A stretch of DNA of 64,000 nucleotides, taken from assembly GCA_030549335.1 (NCBI GenBank), contig CM060183.1, forward strand, positions 34,160,768 to 34,224,767. The letters run 5' to 3'. Made by a program: the position numbers and the translations under genes. The notes below the pieces were generated by a model, which saw only the letters and a list, made by a program, of their open reading frames with translations, made no database searches and had not been told where the DNA came from. This document shows, in pieces, positions 1 to 13,145 of this stretch. The stretch is from Pontederia crassipes (taxonomy: Eukaryota; Streptophyta; Magnoliopsida; Commelinales; Pontederiaceae). Every line of letters begins with the position of its first letter. Within the stretch, counting starts at the first letter, position 1.

Positions 1-510
1 AATAACTTTCAATGCCCAAAGTTAGAAAGAGAAAAAAGGAAAACAAATTCATGGGGAAGGTTATGAGGCTCGTGCGAAATTAAAATGCACGGAAATAAAG
101 TGATGCAGGAGATTCAAGAAAGTTGCATTCAATTAAAAAATATAAATAAATTTATACAATAAAGCAATTACAAGATGAATTTATACAATTTAGCAATTAT
201 TGAAGTGCATGTAATGACGCAAATAGTGGATGTTATTAATCAATAAAGAAATGGAAGTTGGATGCGTTGTGCGAGAATTTTGAACCAGATAAATTATTGA
301 AAAACGCAAAAGAATTAAAGCCGCGTAAAATTTTATTAAATGAAAAATAGCAATTTAATTTATTATAATCAATTTAATAATCAATTTAAATTTTAATCAA
401 TTTAAATTATTATATATTTGAACACCTAAAAAGATTATATAGACATTCTCATTACTAATGATAGAAATTATAGATTAATTAATTTCAAAATTAGAACACC
501 TATCTCGATT
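1..510. other. AT-rich intergenic DNA
   Basis: No gene is supported here. The stretch is AT-rich with short A and T runs and no long open frame. It ends at the terminal repeat of a CACTA-type element. Confidence 0.6.
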
Positions 511-775
511 CACTACAAGAAAAAATGTGTTTTTCCGATGGACGCGTCCGTTAGAAAATATGAAAAATTCGTCGGAAATCGACGAATTTTCCGACATAAG
601 GTCGATGTCGAAACAAAGCTCGTCGCAAATGATTTCCAACGGTCAAGAAAAAGTCGTCGAAAGTTTCGACGGTCAAAGCCGTTGAAAGTTCCGACGGAAA
701 AAATATCCGTCGGAAGGTTCGCCATTTCGATGACACTAACCGTCGAAAGTATTTTTTAAAATTTTAAAGAAAATT
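511..775. mobile_element. Truncated CACTA-type transposon end
   Basis: The sequence opens with CACTACAAGAAAA, the terminal inverted repeat of plant CACTA (En/Spm-like) elements. It is followed by a dense run of CGTCGG/CCGACG-type subterminal motifs, as in the complete elements at 38718-40494 and 55467-56783. No matching right terminus is found downstream, and after about 775 the sequence changes to unrelated DNA with a short GC-rich patch. It is therefore a one-ended remnant. Open frames here follow the palindromic motifs and are not genes. Confidence 0.75.
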
Positions 776-1020
776 TGACAGCTTGGCTGCTGAAACGAGC
801 GCCTCGCACGGATCCGGCTGCCTGCGGAGATCGGCCGGCAAGCGATGAGAACAGGACGACTGTGGCCGATCGGAGATGGAGAACAAGAGAAAGGAATAGA
901 GAGCCGGAGAGAAGGAACAGTAGAACTACTTATATTATAATTAATTGATTTAGTCGTACGACTTTGGGGTACCATACTATTACTAGCTGGAACAGTAGAA
1001 CTATTTTTCTCATTCGCACT
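776..1020. other. Mixed-composition sequence, possible CACTA core remnant
   Basis: A GC-richer patch with GATCCGGC and CGGCCGGC motifs resembles the internal part of the complete CACTA copies, in which tandem GGCCGGATC motifs occur. It may be the remaining internal part of the truncated element starting at 511. No coding evidence. Confidence 0.35.
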
Positions 1021-1225
1021 CGTGATGCATCATCGTCCCTTGTCCTCATGACAAATGGCAGTTCCGAAGCCTTCTAATATTACTGGCCATGCCTTTATTT
1101 AATGCAGTAGACCGATTGATTACGTACGACTGATTGCTACCATTTGCCCATTTCACTTAAGCATCCGTCTTGAGGTGCCTTTTTCTTTCTTCTTTTCCAC
1201 GTCTTGTTTGCGATTTTAAACAAAT
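1021..1225 (+). repeat. BURP-unit upstream flank, fragment
   Basis: The segment around 1120-1220 resembles 16850-16930, which lies about 300 bp upstream of the BURP unit 1 start codon. Both share GACTGATTGCTACCATT or a close variant, then a pyrimidine-rich stretch ending in ACGTCTTG. No BURP exon follows within this part of the window. I infer an orphan upstream flank from a further, lost or relocated array member. The match is by eye and partly degenerate. Confidence 0.45.
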
Positions 1226-2879
1226 GCATGCGGCTTCATGATGCCGAAAAAAGTAATTTACAATGGAGCCGAACAGGTATTACAATAAGGATATAATAAA
1301 CGTCCTCCCATCTTAAAAATTAAAATGGTTATGATGGTCCTTCCAATCTAATTCATCGTTAACGAAGCGTGATGGATGAAGACATGATTTGCGGCGCACC
1401 GATTTGAAAAATAGTAGATATGTCTATTCAACCTCGAAAATTCAAGTCAGAAAAATCAAAGAGATCTCGGTTATAGAAAAATCAAAGAGATCTCGGTTAT
1501 CTCATCCTCTCCTTATGCACAAACGATTATATTTTTTTATGGTCAATTTTAGGTGTTTGAAAAATAATGTCGATGATTCGACTAGTTCTATATATATATA
1601 GAGTACTATCGGTGTATCATTTATAAAGAGAGTACTCATATAAATTTTCTATAAGTCCGAATAAAAAATAATTTTATTATAATTCTTTTCTATTTTCATC
1701 TAATAAAATTTGATGTCAACTTAAAATTTTCATGCACTTTTTTATGCATAATTTCTTTCGTACATAAAACCTAACAATATATATAATTAAATCGTATGTA
1801 GGTAGCTCGATCATTTTATTTCTTATCTTCCTAATATGGAATGGTAGAGAGCTAGATAACTGTTTGGGGTGCAACTCTTATTAGAACGAAGTGAAAAAAA
1901 TGTGATCTTTTTTGCAGACTCATCGGAAAAGACAAAAGTCAAAGTACCGTAGTTCGTAGTCACGTGCCTCTGAGCCTAGAATGTCTCTAAGGACGAAGAT
2001 TTGACCATATTGACCTTTTCAGATCATTTTTTTGTTGTTAATAAGGACCCAGAGAGCTGCCTTCCTTTGCACTGTAAGATGAAATGATGTTTAAAATTTA
2101 AAATTAAAATTTAAATAATCATTAAAGAATAAATTAATTCTGAAAATATAAAATAGTAATAAAATAAAAACACTCGAGTAAAAGAAAAAAGGAAGATAAA
2201 TTTAAATTTTGTTGATGATATTCAGTTCAACTTCTTGGCCTCGATCTCGGGGTCACCAGAGTTTCATAATGTAATTTGCTGACCTAATCACGCTTTATGT
2301 CATTGATTTACACAAATTTATAACACATTTTGGTGGGCAAATAAGGTGTACATACATATAAGCTTATGATTATCTCTCTATCTATTGATCATGTAAGACT
2401 ATGCATTTGTAACTTTGGTGCTTAAACCTTTGATCATGAGGCTCAATGTCATCGTACAAGATCCATATTGGGACAAAATTTGTTTTTATTATTTGTTCAA
2501 GTTTGCTGGTAAGGTTATCACTGATATCATTATCATCATGTAATACTGACGGTTGAATAAAGATATCTTTTGCTTTGGATTTTTTTACTCGTACGAATTT
2601 AAGAGTCGTTTCGATAGAATTCTGTCTCTTTTCACTTCAAAATATAGGCAAAGAACTTTTCCAGATATACTTACAATAAATATATATTTTATTAACTAAA
2701 AATGCTACACGTCAAACATTATTAATTAAAAAAACTAAAGTTAATATATAATTAGCAAGGTGCAGGCTTTGGTCAAATAAAATTAATGAAACTTAGTATG
2801 GTGGATCCGGCTCTTTATTATCACCTACGGATCTGGTGATCGAACCCGTCTCCCATCATAGTTGTTGGCTATATATTTC

Positions 2880-2880
<1 letters not shown>
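1226..2880. other. AT-rich intergenic DNA with a 26-bp tandem duplication
   Basis: No gene is supported. At 1449-1474 and 1475-1500 a 26-bp unit with the core AATCAAAGAGATCTCGG is duplicated exactly in tandem. The rest is AT-rich DNA with short, unconvincing open frames. Confidence 0.55.

Positions 2881-2970
<90 letters not shown>
2881..2970. repeat. (ATT)n microsatellite
   Basis: An uninterrupted trinucleotide TTA/ATT tract of about 30 units. The poly-Leu and poly-Asn open frames read through it are products of the repeat. Confidence 0.97.
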
Positions 2971-2972
<2 letters not shown>

Positions 2973-5900
2973 TTTGCTTATTTGCATCCACTTCTCACAA
3001 TTGGATTGTATCATTTTTTTACATATTATTTTTACTAAAAATAATAATTTCAACATTTTATAGTTATTACATTTTCTAATAAATTTTATGTTTATGCAAA
3101 TGTTTTATTTAATATTTATTAACTTTTATATGCATTGTCTGTATTACTTATTCATGTTATTATTTCTATACATGTAAATAAATAATAATAATTAATCAAT
3201 GTTAACATGTTTATTTTACAGTTAGTAATATTATATTTTGCTTTTATGTTTTAATTTATTAGATAAATTATAATTTAATTTAATGCAAACATTTTGCAAT
3301 ACGTTATAATTTTTCAAACTCAAAAGAGACCGTTGACTTAAAAAATGGTCCCCTAATGATCAAACTCAAAATAGACCATTCAAATCTTTAACTATAATTT
3401 TTCAAAAGTATAAATATGAGATAAATTACGATGATTTAGTTAATTTCACACAATATAAGGATGTAGTGTTTTGTTTATGTTGTTAGTTTTAAATTATTGA
3501 ACATTTTTATTAAGAATATGACTGTAAGATTTAAATATTTTATATTTTCATTGTATGTTAATTCAACTATTAAGTTGCTAATTATTGTAGTGAATGAATT
3601 GAAATTTTTTCAAACTTCGTCCATGGGGAAAAAAGAAAAGTTTTAATAATTTATATTGAACATTTCAAGGATTGATATCCTTTGATATTTAATATTTTTT
3701 TAAAAAAATATTTGTATCGCTATAGCTCTTTAGAAGCTCTTTTATAGCCTTTAAACTTCAATATATAGTTTTTACTTGTTTGAACAAAAATACTAGTCAT
3801 GATAATATTTTTATTTTGATATCCTTACATTAATTTTGGCCACAAAGTTCTATACAAATGTACAAATGAATTGATTCCAAATTCTTTGAAAAGGTAAAAA
3901 AAATTATTTATATATCTAGGACACACATTATTGTCACTTTAAAAATAATTATTGCCACTCCATCATATAAATTGTGGATATTTTTTTACTCTTGTGAGAA
4001 AAAAAATGAAGAGACAATAATGTATTTTGGAGAGTGCAATAGTGTCATCTTTTATTTATTCATATATTTATATAAATTTTTTTTTGAAAATGTCTTACAA
4101 AATCTCTTCGAAGTTAGTTGTGTTATAATTTTTTTTCAGCTTGATACCGTTATAATATTTTATTTTGAAACTTCCTCTACAAATGTCAAAATGAGTTTAT
4201 TCTTAATTCTCAATATATATATATATATATACATATATGTATATATATGTGCATATATGTATATATATTTTATATTTTATACCATGACCCATATCTGTTT
4301 AAGATCTCTTAAAACATTTCATTGAAAATCTATCTATTAAAAATTAGTTATTATAATTTTCATCTTGATAGACTTGCACTTTTTAAATATAACTTCTTGT
4401 AATGTTATGCGAGTAATTATTTTAAAAGTTAAGGGAATCATATGTAACTTTTTTTTTACTTCACATCCAAATATAATAGGTATATAGTTTAAATATTAAT
4501 CGAACGTGAAGTGAATAAAATTATTCGTTATAAATTAATTTTTTATATGCCAAATTGATCTTAAACACTCAATATTTTGTATCACTGATATTTGATATTA
4601 TTATTTGGAAATTTTTTTATTTCACTAAAAACATAGAATTATATTTTGGTAATAAAATATTTTCTAAGTTATCCTAAAAGTATGTCTCAAGAACGGTAAG
4701 TAGCTCTTTACTACTTAAACATTTCTTCGTTCAACTCTTTGTAAAAAAATTCCATTGAAAATGTCATTACCATAATTAGGTCCACTACATTCGATAATAC
4801 TAAGTCATCAATATCATAATAACGATTAACCTTTTCGAATATTGTGATGATGATAGGAAAAGTATAAACAAAGATATTAAATTTTATCTTGTTCTCATTT
4901 CAAAAAAAAAAAAAGTTGTTTAATAACATTAATGCATCAACATTAATTGGTTGAAAAAAGTTGTTTAATAACATTTACTTCACAACTCACAAGAGTATAG
5001 TGAAAATATCAGAAGTACTCTAATCTTTTCAACCAAAGAGTATCATGATAATTAACTTATGGGCCACATTAAATTGTGGCCGCGACATCTTGGGATTATT
5101 TTTATTCAACTTAAGAAATAAAAAAATTAAATATAATAATACAAATTATTTAATGATATCCAATACATGTATTAACTATTAATTAAATTATAATATATTA
5201 TAATGAGAATGTTTGAATATATGACAAGATATAAAAAATTTAATTAATATAGATGAAAATATAATATATATGACGAAAAAGGACCCCATTGAGATAGGAT
5301 TGGATATAAGGTCGAGAATCGAGATACCCATGTCTTCTAAGTTAAAAATAAGAATTCAAAAATATGATAAATGAGAACGATAAATGAGAACGATAAATCA
5401 GAAGACGATAAATGAGAACGAAGAGTTCAACAAATGCTCATGTCTTCTAAGTTAAAAATAAGAATTCAAAATATGATTAAGCATAAGCTTAGGGTAGTGA
5501 CCGCCAAAAATCAGGCTTTGCACAATATAAAGTAATCATAATATAATGAAATATTATCTTGTTAATTTTGATTTTTGTTGGACCAGTCGGGTAACGTGAA
5601 AACAGAAATATAAGCAACTGAAAACCAGTCTTAAATACGAACTTTATTCATTGTTTTTTTACATAATTTGATTATTTTTTAAATTATTTTTATGATAATC
5701 TAAGTTTAATTATTATATATAACTGGCTAGTGCTGACTCATCCTTCTTCTCTCCTCCAAGACAAATGACGTCGGCAAAAAGTTCTAAATACAAAAAAATG
5801 AAATAATATAGTAACCATATATATATATATATATATATATATGGTAGATATATGTATGTATGTATAATAGAAATTTAAAAAAAAAATGAAAATAAAAATG

Positions 5901-6546
5901 GCTGCCCTTTAGGAACCGACATCATTTTTATTTTTTTTATGTTTCATGAATTTATTATATATATAATTTTATCAATGAATTTTAGGTAAAGGCCAAGAAG
6001 AGAAGACCTTTTTTAAGTTTATTAACTTTTAACGCGAGAAAAGAACTCGATATATTTTTAGTTGAACAGTAAAGAGGTCATGAGCACTAAAACTCAGCTG
6101 AATTCCCAAACGGGCTCCACACTTTTATTCAAATTGGGCCAGTTTGGAATACATGATGGCCCATCACGTAACCAGTTAAATATTATGTATCACGTAAAAT
6201 AATTACATCAAGAATATCGTGAAAAGCTATTTAAGTTTATTTATTTAAAGATCTTCTTATGTTAAAACTTGAAACCAAAGAAAATTTGATTTTTATTGTG
6301 CAGCCGAATGTCAGACGCAAATACCTACGCAAAAAATGATAAAACAAGTTTAAAATAAGATATATGCTTTTACCCAAAATTATTTTGAAAAAATGATTAA
6401 TTTATCAAATTATTGCATAATTTCAACAGCATTACTATTTGCTATGGACAATCTTGATAAAAAGGAAAGCATTTTGAGAATCATCACTACCCTTTTAGAC
6501 TATTCTTATGCATGCAAATGTAGAAAAAAATTATTCTACATGTGAA

Positions 6547-6549
<3 letters not shown>
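2971..6549. other. AT-rich intergenic DNA with small repeats
   Basis: No gene is supported. A 33-bp sequence beginning CATGTCTTCTAAG occurs at 5329-5361 and again at 5439-5471 in direct orientation. Between the copies is a short minisatellite of GATAAATGAGAAC-like units. TA microsatellites occur near 4212-4262 and 5817-5842. The open frame at 3972-4325 is low complexity (Phe, Tyr and Ile) and is not accepted as a gene. Confidence 0.55.

Positions 6550-6593
<44 letters not shown>
6550..6593. repeat. (TA)n microsatellite
   Basis: A pure TA dinucleotide tract directly beside the MITE at 6596-6813. A second TA tract lies on the other side, at about 6823-6849, so the element appears to sit inside an originally continuous TA array. 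Confidence 0.95.
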
Positions 6594-6595
<2 letters not shown>

Positions 6596-6596
<1 letters not shown>

Positions 6597-6813
6597 CGTG
6601 AGATCAGAGATTTTGATCTCACCCTCAAATCAGTGAATTTCAGCTGTTATAATCATACATCAATGGTCCAGATCTCATGAGACTAAATAAAAGGTTGAAC
6701 CTATTTTTTTCATTTGAACCAGGTTCAACTAAAATGTCAATCTGGACCGTTGATGCATGATTATAACGGCTGAGATTCACTGATTTAATGGTGAGATATC
6801 TTTGATCTCACGC
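6596..6813. mobile_element. Palindromic MITE in a TA repeat
   Basis: A 218-bp element begins GCGTGAGATCAGAGATTTTG and ends with the inverse CAAAGATATC-type sequence running to GATCTCACGC. The arms, including a motif of the type AATCAGTGAATTTCAGC, are inverted over most of the length, so the element could fold into one long hairpin. The flanking TA on each side fits a TA target duplication, as in Tc1/mariner (Stowaway-like) MITEs, but inside a TA array that test is weak. No coding capacity. Confidence 0.75.
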
Positions 6814-6815
6814 TA

Positions 6816-6848
<33 letters not shown>

Positions 6849-6849
6849 A

Positions 6850-9800
6850 GCAATGTAACATTCCAAAATGTCGCCCTTCTATCATGTGATAATTGAACTT
6901 TTTTAGGCCGCATTATTTATAAATTTTTTGAGGCATTTCTCACATAGAATACGGAAGTGAATAACTCTTAGTTATTCTTTAAAAAAGTGTGAAAACAAAT
7001 CATCTTTCTAACTATTCTTTCCTAATAGTCCTTCAATGATTAGCTAACTTTTGAATAACTTTACATCAATGTTTGTCCCCATGTGTATTTTATATCGCCA
7101 CGAACTTTGTTACTGTAGATGTCTCCATCCTTACTTCTTAACTCAACTGCATGTGGAGTGGAAACATATGAAAATAAAATTTTCATTAGCAAGCTCAGTA
7201 CGTGAGATAATATAGATGAATGTGTTACTTAGTAGAGACAATTTAACTTTAATAATTTCGTAAATAGGCAAATAATAGAAAGAACCAAATAATAACTTTC
7301 TTTACTTATTATTTTTTATTCCTTTATTTTTTCTTGCTTCCTTTCTTCCTTTCTTTTTTTTTTTTGTTTTTTTTCTTTCGTTAATGTATTGCACTACATC
7401 TTTTACTTTAGCAACTTTCTAGAGATATCTATATGTGTTGTCTTATGCAAACTCTTTAACTTTTATTATGAATTACACCATGATACTTTTCTGTATCTTT
7501 GAGTTATGGTTGATCAAACCAAGATGATACCTCGGACGCGAAACTTCAAGGCATTAAAGGCCCAATTTTTTTCACTTTGAATACTTCACTTTGATCATGT
7601 TATAACTTTTATCTGCTTACCTATTTAACTATTTTTTAGGCTTACCCATTTTTTTTCTTTACAATCACAAGAACTATGAAACTGGGCCAGATGGCTTTGC
7701 AACTCGGGCTAGGTCCAAGTGTGGTTTGGACCTACTTTGTCTTGACAAGCTTTAACCTTTTCTAACTTGGAAACCCGGGTCGATGGGCCAGATCATTGTG
7801 GTCAAACGTAGAATGAAACACCCAAACAAAGCTTTTCCTACTCTACTTCAAAACTCGGGACGAGTTTATGATCGACGCAGGCTGGGTCGAAATTCAAAAA
7901 CACGCATTCATAATCCGAGATGGAACCCGAATCAGATTATATGAAAATCGGGATGGGTTGACACCGAATCCAAATCAAATTGAAAAAACAAGTTAGAAAG
8001 AAACATCGTTAAACCCAGGCCAGGAACTTGGGTCACGTTTTTAGGAAGCAGAACTCAGATGATTTTTCACTAATTTTGATTGAGATTTTCGACATCAAAA
8101 CGACACAATATTGAAGAACTGTCTTATGAAACTTATTCACGGTTCAAAGAAGAGCATAAAATATATTTTAATCTTTCTTTAACTTTATTATTCTATTAAG
8201 AAAATATATCTAAAAGTGAATATAAAATCTCTATGTGCTCGTTCTGATGACCATGCTTGTTTTCCGTCGATAATTCCGACACTTTTTAACAGAGAAATGT
8301 ACCACGAAGAAATAGTCGAAAGTTTCAGTCAAGCACGCGCACCAAAGAGGAAAAAAGTAATTCAAATATGAATGAAAAACTCAAGTGAAGGAGGGGACAA
8401 AAATGACTTGAAAGAAATCTTTGGAGTTCTATTTACAGGAAAAAATCTCTTAAATTCTAATATAATTAGAACTCCTAATCATACTTTATATCAATAATTT
8501 ATCTTTTATTTTTCACAAATTTTTATATTAATTAGTATTCCTATTTCTTGATTTTTGGGTTAAAATAATAATTTTTTATTATTTAATTTCCTGAATAGTT
8601 TTGTTCTTAAAACTCCTGATTTTAACTTACTTAGGAGTACTAATTCAATCCTACATTAAATTTGATCTCTTATCTTCTTTTAATTATCTTTTCTTTATTA
8701 TATCTCTCCTAAACATAATTATTCCTGATTTTAGGAATTAAATAATAAATTATTATTCTTATATTTTAATTTTTCATAATAAAATAATATCATTTTATCT
8801 TATAGATATTTTTTAACATAAAACTCCTCTTTTTACTCTCATTAAGTGTCTTTATATTCAAAACTTATTGTTATATTCAAATTCAATTTTAAATTCTTAA
8901 TTCTACTACAATCCCAGCTCCTAATCTGAGTTGCCTATAAGAAATGGTGCATGCTCCTATTTTTCATCATGAAGTAAAGAAGGGAACATTAGTGTCGTGA
9001 GTGAATAAAAAAGTGAGGTGAAGTGAAGTGCATTAATTAGGCGTCTTGTATAGTGAGGTGAAAGTATAGTACATAAGTTGTGTTAGCGAGAGAGATATTA
9101 GTATAACTGAGTCTGTCCATCAATCAAAAGAGTGTTGTACTTACTCTTTCTTTATATACTATCAAATACCATTTTGTTAGTAGATTCTGGTTTAACCAAA
9201 TTCTCTGCAAGCAAACCCAAAAATAGCTCTACAAATGCTGCATATATCAGTTCAAAGTTCCATGAAAACCATCTGAATAAAGAGTAAAAAAAACACTCTT
9301 CGACATTATAGAAAAATTAGTCTATCTTAGTGCTTAAACATTCCGATTTAACAAAAGTAACAAATCACAGTCATTTTTAACTTGCTTTTTACACCTAATA
9401 ATTTTAGAAAAATTAACGGTCCATGCGATAAATATTGTAACGTCCCGAAATTCGATCCGTCACGTGACGCGATCTCCTTTCGTGCGCTACCTTTTTCTTC
9501 TATCATTGACTCTTTTGTTGACTCTAATGGTCAAGGAAAGTGACACGTAAACGGATGACTTACTAATAAAATAATATAATAAAAAATGCAGAAGCTAAAT
9601 AGGTAATGATTTATCCATAAGGCATGTAAAGTCCATGTCATAAGTGTAACTCTATAGGTCCCATCTATATTTTAGATAATCATGTGCATCCGTCACTAAG
9701 TTGTAATCACCGCACACACATCAACGCTTCAGAATCAACATCAATTATCTGTGGGGATCACCCAGGGGAGCAAGCTCAATCGTGAGCATAAAGCTAAGTG

Positions 9801-9945
9801 TGTATTCGTATAAATCATAGATTAGTTTCCGTCGGAATAAGCATGAAGTAAACATTTAAATCAGATATGAGAGAAATCATAATGAGGAAATGGAGATCAT
9901 ATTCATAGTTCTTTTCTTTTCACACTCGTGATTCATATCCATTGT
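6850..9945. other. Intergenic DNA, one possible LTR start
   Basis: No gene is supported. From 9437 the sequence reads TGTAACGTCCCGAAATTCG, which resembles the start of many plant LTRs, but I cannot pair it with an end or an internal region. The patch at 7690-8060 with GGGCC and CTCGGG words looks like degenerate element debris. Confidence 0.4.
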
Positions 9946-10379
9946 TCTTGAGGACAAGGTCCTCTCATTCATCGCATGAGAGAAACATATAGATCATATA
10001 ATATAATGGATCAATGTGAAGGATCAATAAAAGCATCATGAGCACTTGCTCATCATTCATGTTCTTTCGTTCATCTTGGAAGTATTCATTCGTTCGTACT
10101 TTCGTACGTTCATTCATTCATTCACTTATTCATTTTTTCATTCATTTTTTGGAAGAGCTCTTCATTCCTTTAGGTAATATCATTACCTGCATTTGTAGTG
10201 CTACTATCTAGATCATTATGAATCAGTGAGTGATTAGTGCCACGGCCAGCCCTGTCGAGCTGGGATGATATCGTACAAAGAGGAAACATCCGTAAGGGAG
10301 AAACTCCCATCTAGATATGACAAATGGTAACCTGTGAGGGAGTGCCTTGCTTAGGGCTTGCTCAACTTCCCCCATCATA

Positions 10380-10562
10380 GTGGACTTTTCTTTCAATCCA
10401 AAGATCGATCAAGGTCGTATGGAGCAAAGCTCCGTATCATGTGGACATATCTTTCAATCTGTAAATTGGTCAAGACCATATGGAGTAAAGCTCTGAATCC
10501 TGTGGACCTATCTCCCAATCCGTAGATTGGTCAAGGCCGTATGGAGCAAAGCTCCGACTCTT
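10380..10562. repeat. Three 61-bp tandem units
   Basis: GTGGAC starts at 10380, 10441 and 10502 mark three diverged units. Each ends in a TATGGAGYAAAGCTC-type motif. The same triplet occurs in copy B at 20489, 20550 and 20610. Confidence 0.85.
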
Positions 10563-12837
10563 CTTTAAGTTCATTTCATTATTTAACAATAAGGTGGACA
10601 AAAGTTTTATAAATCAGAGGAGTTCGATTTGAGTCATGTTCTCTTCTGTTCACACAACGGTTGATCATTAGTAAAATGATCGTTCGTTGTAAGTCTATTC
10701 AGCAGTCGTCCGATAGGAGAAAATAGACGCTCATTCATTAGTCTTTCGGTCGACCGAAGAGGTAGCGGTCAACCATTTGATGTTCAATCTTCATTCATTT
10801 CATGATCATATTCGTTCAACTTCAATCAAGTGGACGGAAGCTTACTAAATCAGAATGGTCGGTTAAAGTTGTATTCTTCCCGTCCACATAACGTACGCCC
10901 GAAAGTCGAGGGTCATCCGCTTTGGATCCATTCAGCGGTCATCCGAAAGAGGGCGGACGCTCATTTATTACTATTCTACAATCGACCGAAAAGGAAGTGG
11001 TCGACCATTCTGTATTTATTTTTTGTTCATTTCATTGATCATATTCTTTCGATCACTTAGATCAATCAAGTTGGTAGGGAGCAGGAGTGGCTCCAAGTCG
11101 TCTTTAACAATCATGTCATTCAATACCAATCAAGTGGACAGAGGCTTGTTGAATCATGAGGTTTGATTTAAGGTCACATTTCCCTCTGTCCATAAATCGA
11201 AGGACCGAAAGGTTAGCGATCGTCCGTTTGAGATTCATCGTTGATCGTTCGAAAGAGGTTCTGACGTTCGTTTATCAATATCCATCGGTTGACAGGAAGA
11301 GTGAGGTTGTCCGTCATAGCTTGTGAATATCCTTGGACTTCCGATCGAGAGTTTCGGACGGCCGACGGTCCACTATACTCTACCATTCGATAATGGACGC
11401 CCGGGATCAGTCGACCGTTTCTACTAGGTAGAACTGTAGGTCATTTGTGAAAGTCTTTACGTTCCAATTGATTTTCGAAACACTACATTCTATAATTAAT
11501 TCCGATCTATATCTAAGATTAACTATCATCCAGAGAACGTTCAAACAAAGTTTATATTCATTTCATGCATCATATCTCCTTTGCTTCATTCATAGCTTTC
11601 TCCATTTCCATATCATACTTTAGTTTATTGTCATGTCATGCATTATTTTCCTTTTCATACAACTAGCCATCTTCTTAACTTGACATCAATTCATAACTCA
11701 TCATTAGGTCTTTAACAAGAATCATCACTTCGTACATGCATATCATTATCATTCTTAACCACATATCCTAACCAACTAATAAGAATTAAAGTACAAAACC
11801 ACAACCTGACTTCTACAATCTTAAACATGTATAATCATATGAGAAGAACTTCTAATATGGAGGATTAAGCAATCATATGACAGCAATTCTCCAACTTAGA
11901 AGTCATCTAATCGGTGCATCATTTGATAACATATAAGCGTTCATATCTTGGTAACATATCATGGCATTAACCAACTTCTTCTTATCATAATTCCAATAAC
12001 TTGACATGCATTTCATTATAACATCATAATGCATCAACCTCTTTCTCCCTATTCGTTCTATTGCTCATTTCATTCGATAATAAATCAGGTGGACAGAGGC
12101 TTGACAAATCAGAGGGTTCGATTAGAGTCGAATTCCTTCTATCCACGTACTGAATGCTCGGAAGTCAACCGGTCGTTCGTCTTTAGATCTTTTCAGTGGT
12201 CGTCCGAAGAGGGAGCGGACGACCGTTTGTCATTTCGTAGTGGCTCATCATTGTTCTTCATGTGGTTCATGAGAGTCATCACCATTCATCATTCATGAAA
12301 GATCATATCAAGTTGACATCACATTCTATCAGTTCCGTTTGATCAGAAGAAAGGATAACATAGTTCTGTTGGGCATAATTCACTTCGTAGAAAGATCAGA
12401 TATTAAATACGTAAATAAGAGTCCATAAATCATAAGATTATCAATGGTCAGGACCCAAGCCGAGTACAGAAAAACTCGGGCTGAGTTCTTGACTGAATCA
12501 AACTCGGAATCAGGGTCATACCCGAGCCGAGCTGTGTGCGCGATCGGATCGAAAAAGTCGAGCCGCCCGATCGTCTTCTCTGATCGATACCCGAGTCGGA
12601 TCAGGCAGAGCCTGGGACGGGTTACTGGTGTGAGTCGAGCTCGGGTCGATCGTCAACGGCGGATCCGAGTCGAGTTGGAAAGGACTCGGTCCGGGGTGAT
12701 ATGATTCGGACCGGGTTATGGTGTAATTTTATGTGCGACGTCGGAGCATGCCACGTTAGACGACTATTTGTGTGGATGAGAGAGGAGATGGCCACGTGGA
12801 CGTCACGTCGACGAAAAACCGAAAAATTGGCTATCTC

Positions 12838-12955
12838 AGGTAAAGAGGGCATCGGGTGAAATGCGTTAAAAGATGAAGGACATTTGTGTTACAAAGTGAA
12901 GTTGGAGGATATCGCTGAGCAAATCTTAAATCGGAGGGCATTTGGTGTAATTTAC
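12838..12955. mobile_element. Lone MULE-like terminal inverted repeat
   Basis: This stretch, beginning AGGTAAAGAGGGCATCGGG and ending TTTGGTGTAATTT, matches the right-hand terminal repeat of the MITE at 31158-31764. No opposite-facing partner is found to its left, so it is a single surviving end. The equivalent in copy B is 22557-22675. Confidence 0.7.
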
Positions 12956-12965
12956 CCTAAAAAGA

Positions 12966-13145
12966 AGTGGATGCCTCTATCTCTACCTACGTAGTACGTA
13001 CGTCCCAGCGGGTCATGTCGGAGAGGGTGGTGTGTATTTATCATCTTCGGTTAATCGACGACAAAATATTTATAAAATTGACTCATCAACAGACGAGATC
13101 AATCTTTATCATTATCATCTTCTACAAAGCATGCACTTATAATTT
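12966..13145 (+). repeat. BURP-unit upstream module
   Basis: This module, with GGATGCCTCTATCTC, then GGTGTGTATT and ATTGACTCATCAAC, aligns by eye with 16025-16180 upstream of BURP unit 1 and less closely with 35035-35170 upstream of unit 3. It is nearly identical to 22686-22865. It marks remnants of the duplicated BURP neighbourhood rather than a gene of its own. Confidence 0.55.

Larger units (their letters stand above)
9946..13145. repeat. 3.2-kb segmental duplication, copy A
   Basis: This block is repeated, almost identical by eye, at 20055-22865 in the same orientation. Homology starts at TCTTGAGGACAAGGTCC and ends at CACTTATAATTT. Copy A keeps about 390 bp (roughly 10905-11297) that copy B lacks. 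Inside are three 61-bp tandem units (10380-10562), several diverged larger subunits that each begin near GTGGACRGA (10594, 10830, 11134 and 12089), one MULE-like terminal repeat (12838-12955) and a BURP-upstream module (12966-13145). No conserved protein is recognised, so it is most likely non-coding repeat DNA, perhaps LTR-derived. Confidence 0.9.

Noticed and set aside
2836-3063. Poly-Leu / poly-Asn open frames
   Set aside because: They are translations of the ATT microsatellite with no flanking coding signal.
12029-12298. 89-residue open frame conserved in both duplicated blocks (also 21743-22012)
   Set aside because: The conservation is explained by the young duplication. The protein has no recognised domain, and the region is made of non-coding subrepeats.
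9437-12430. A complete LTR beginning TGTAACGTCCC
   Set aside because: The start looks LTR-like, but I found no matching end, target duplication, primer-binding site or partner, and copy B does not include the start.
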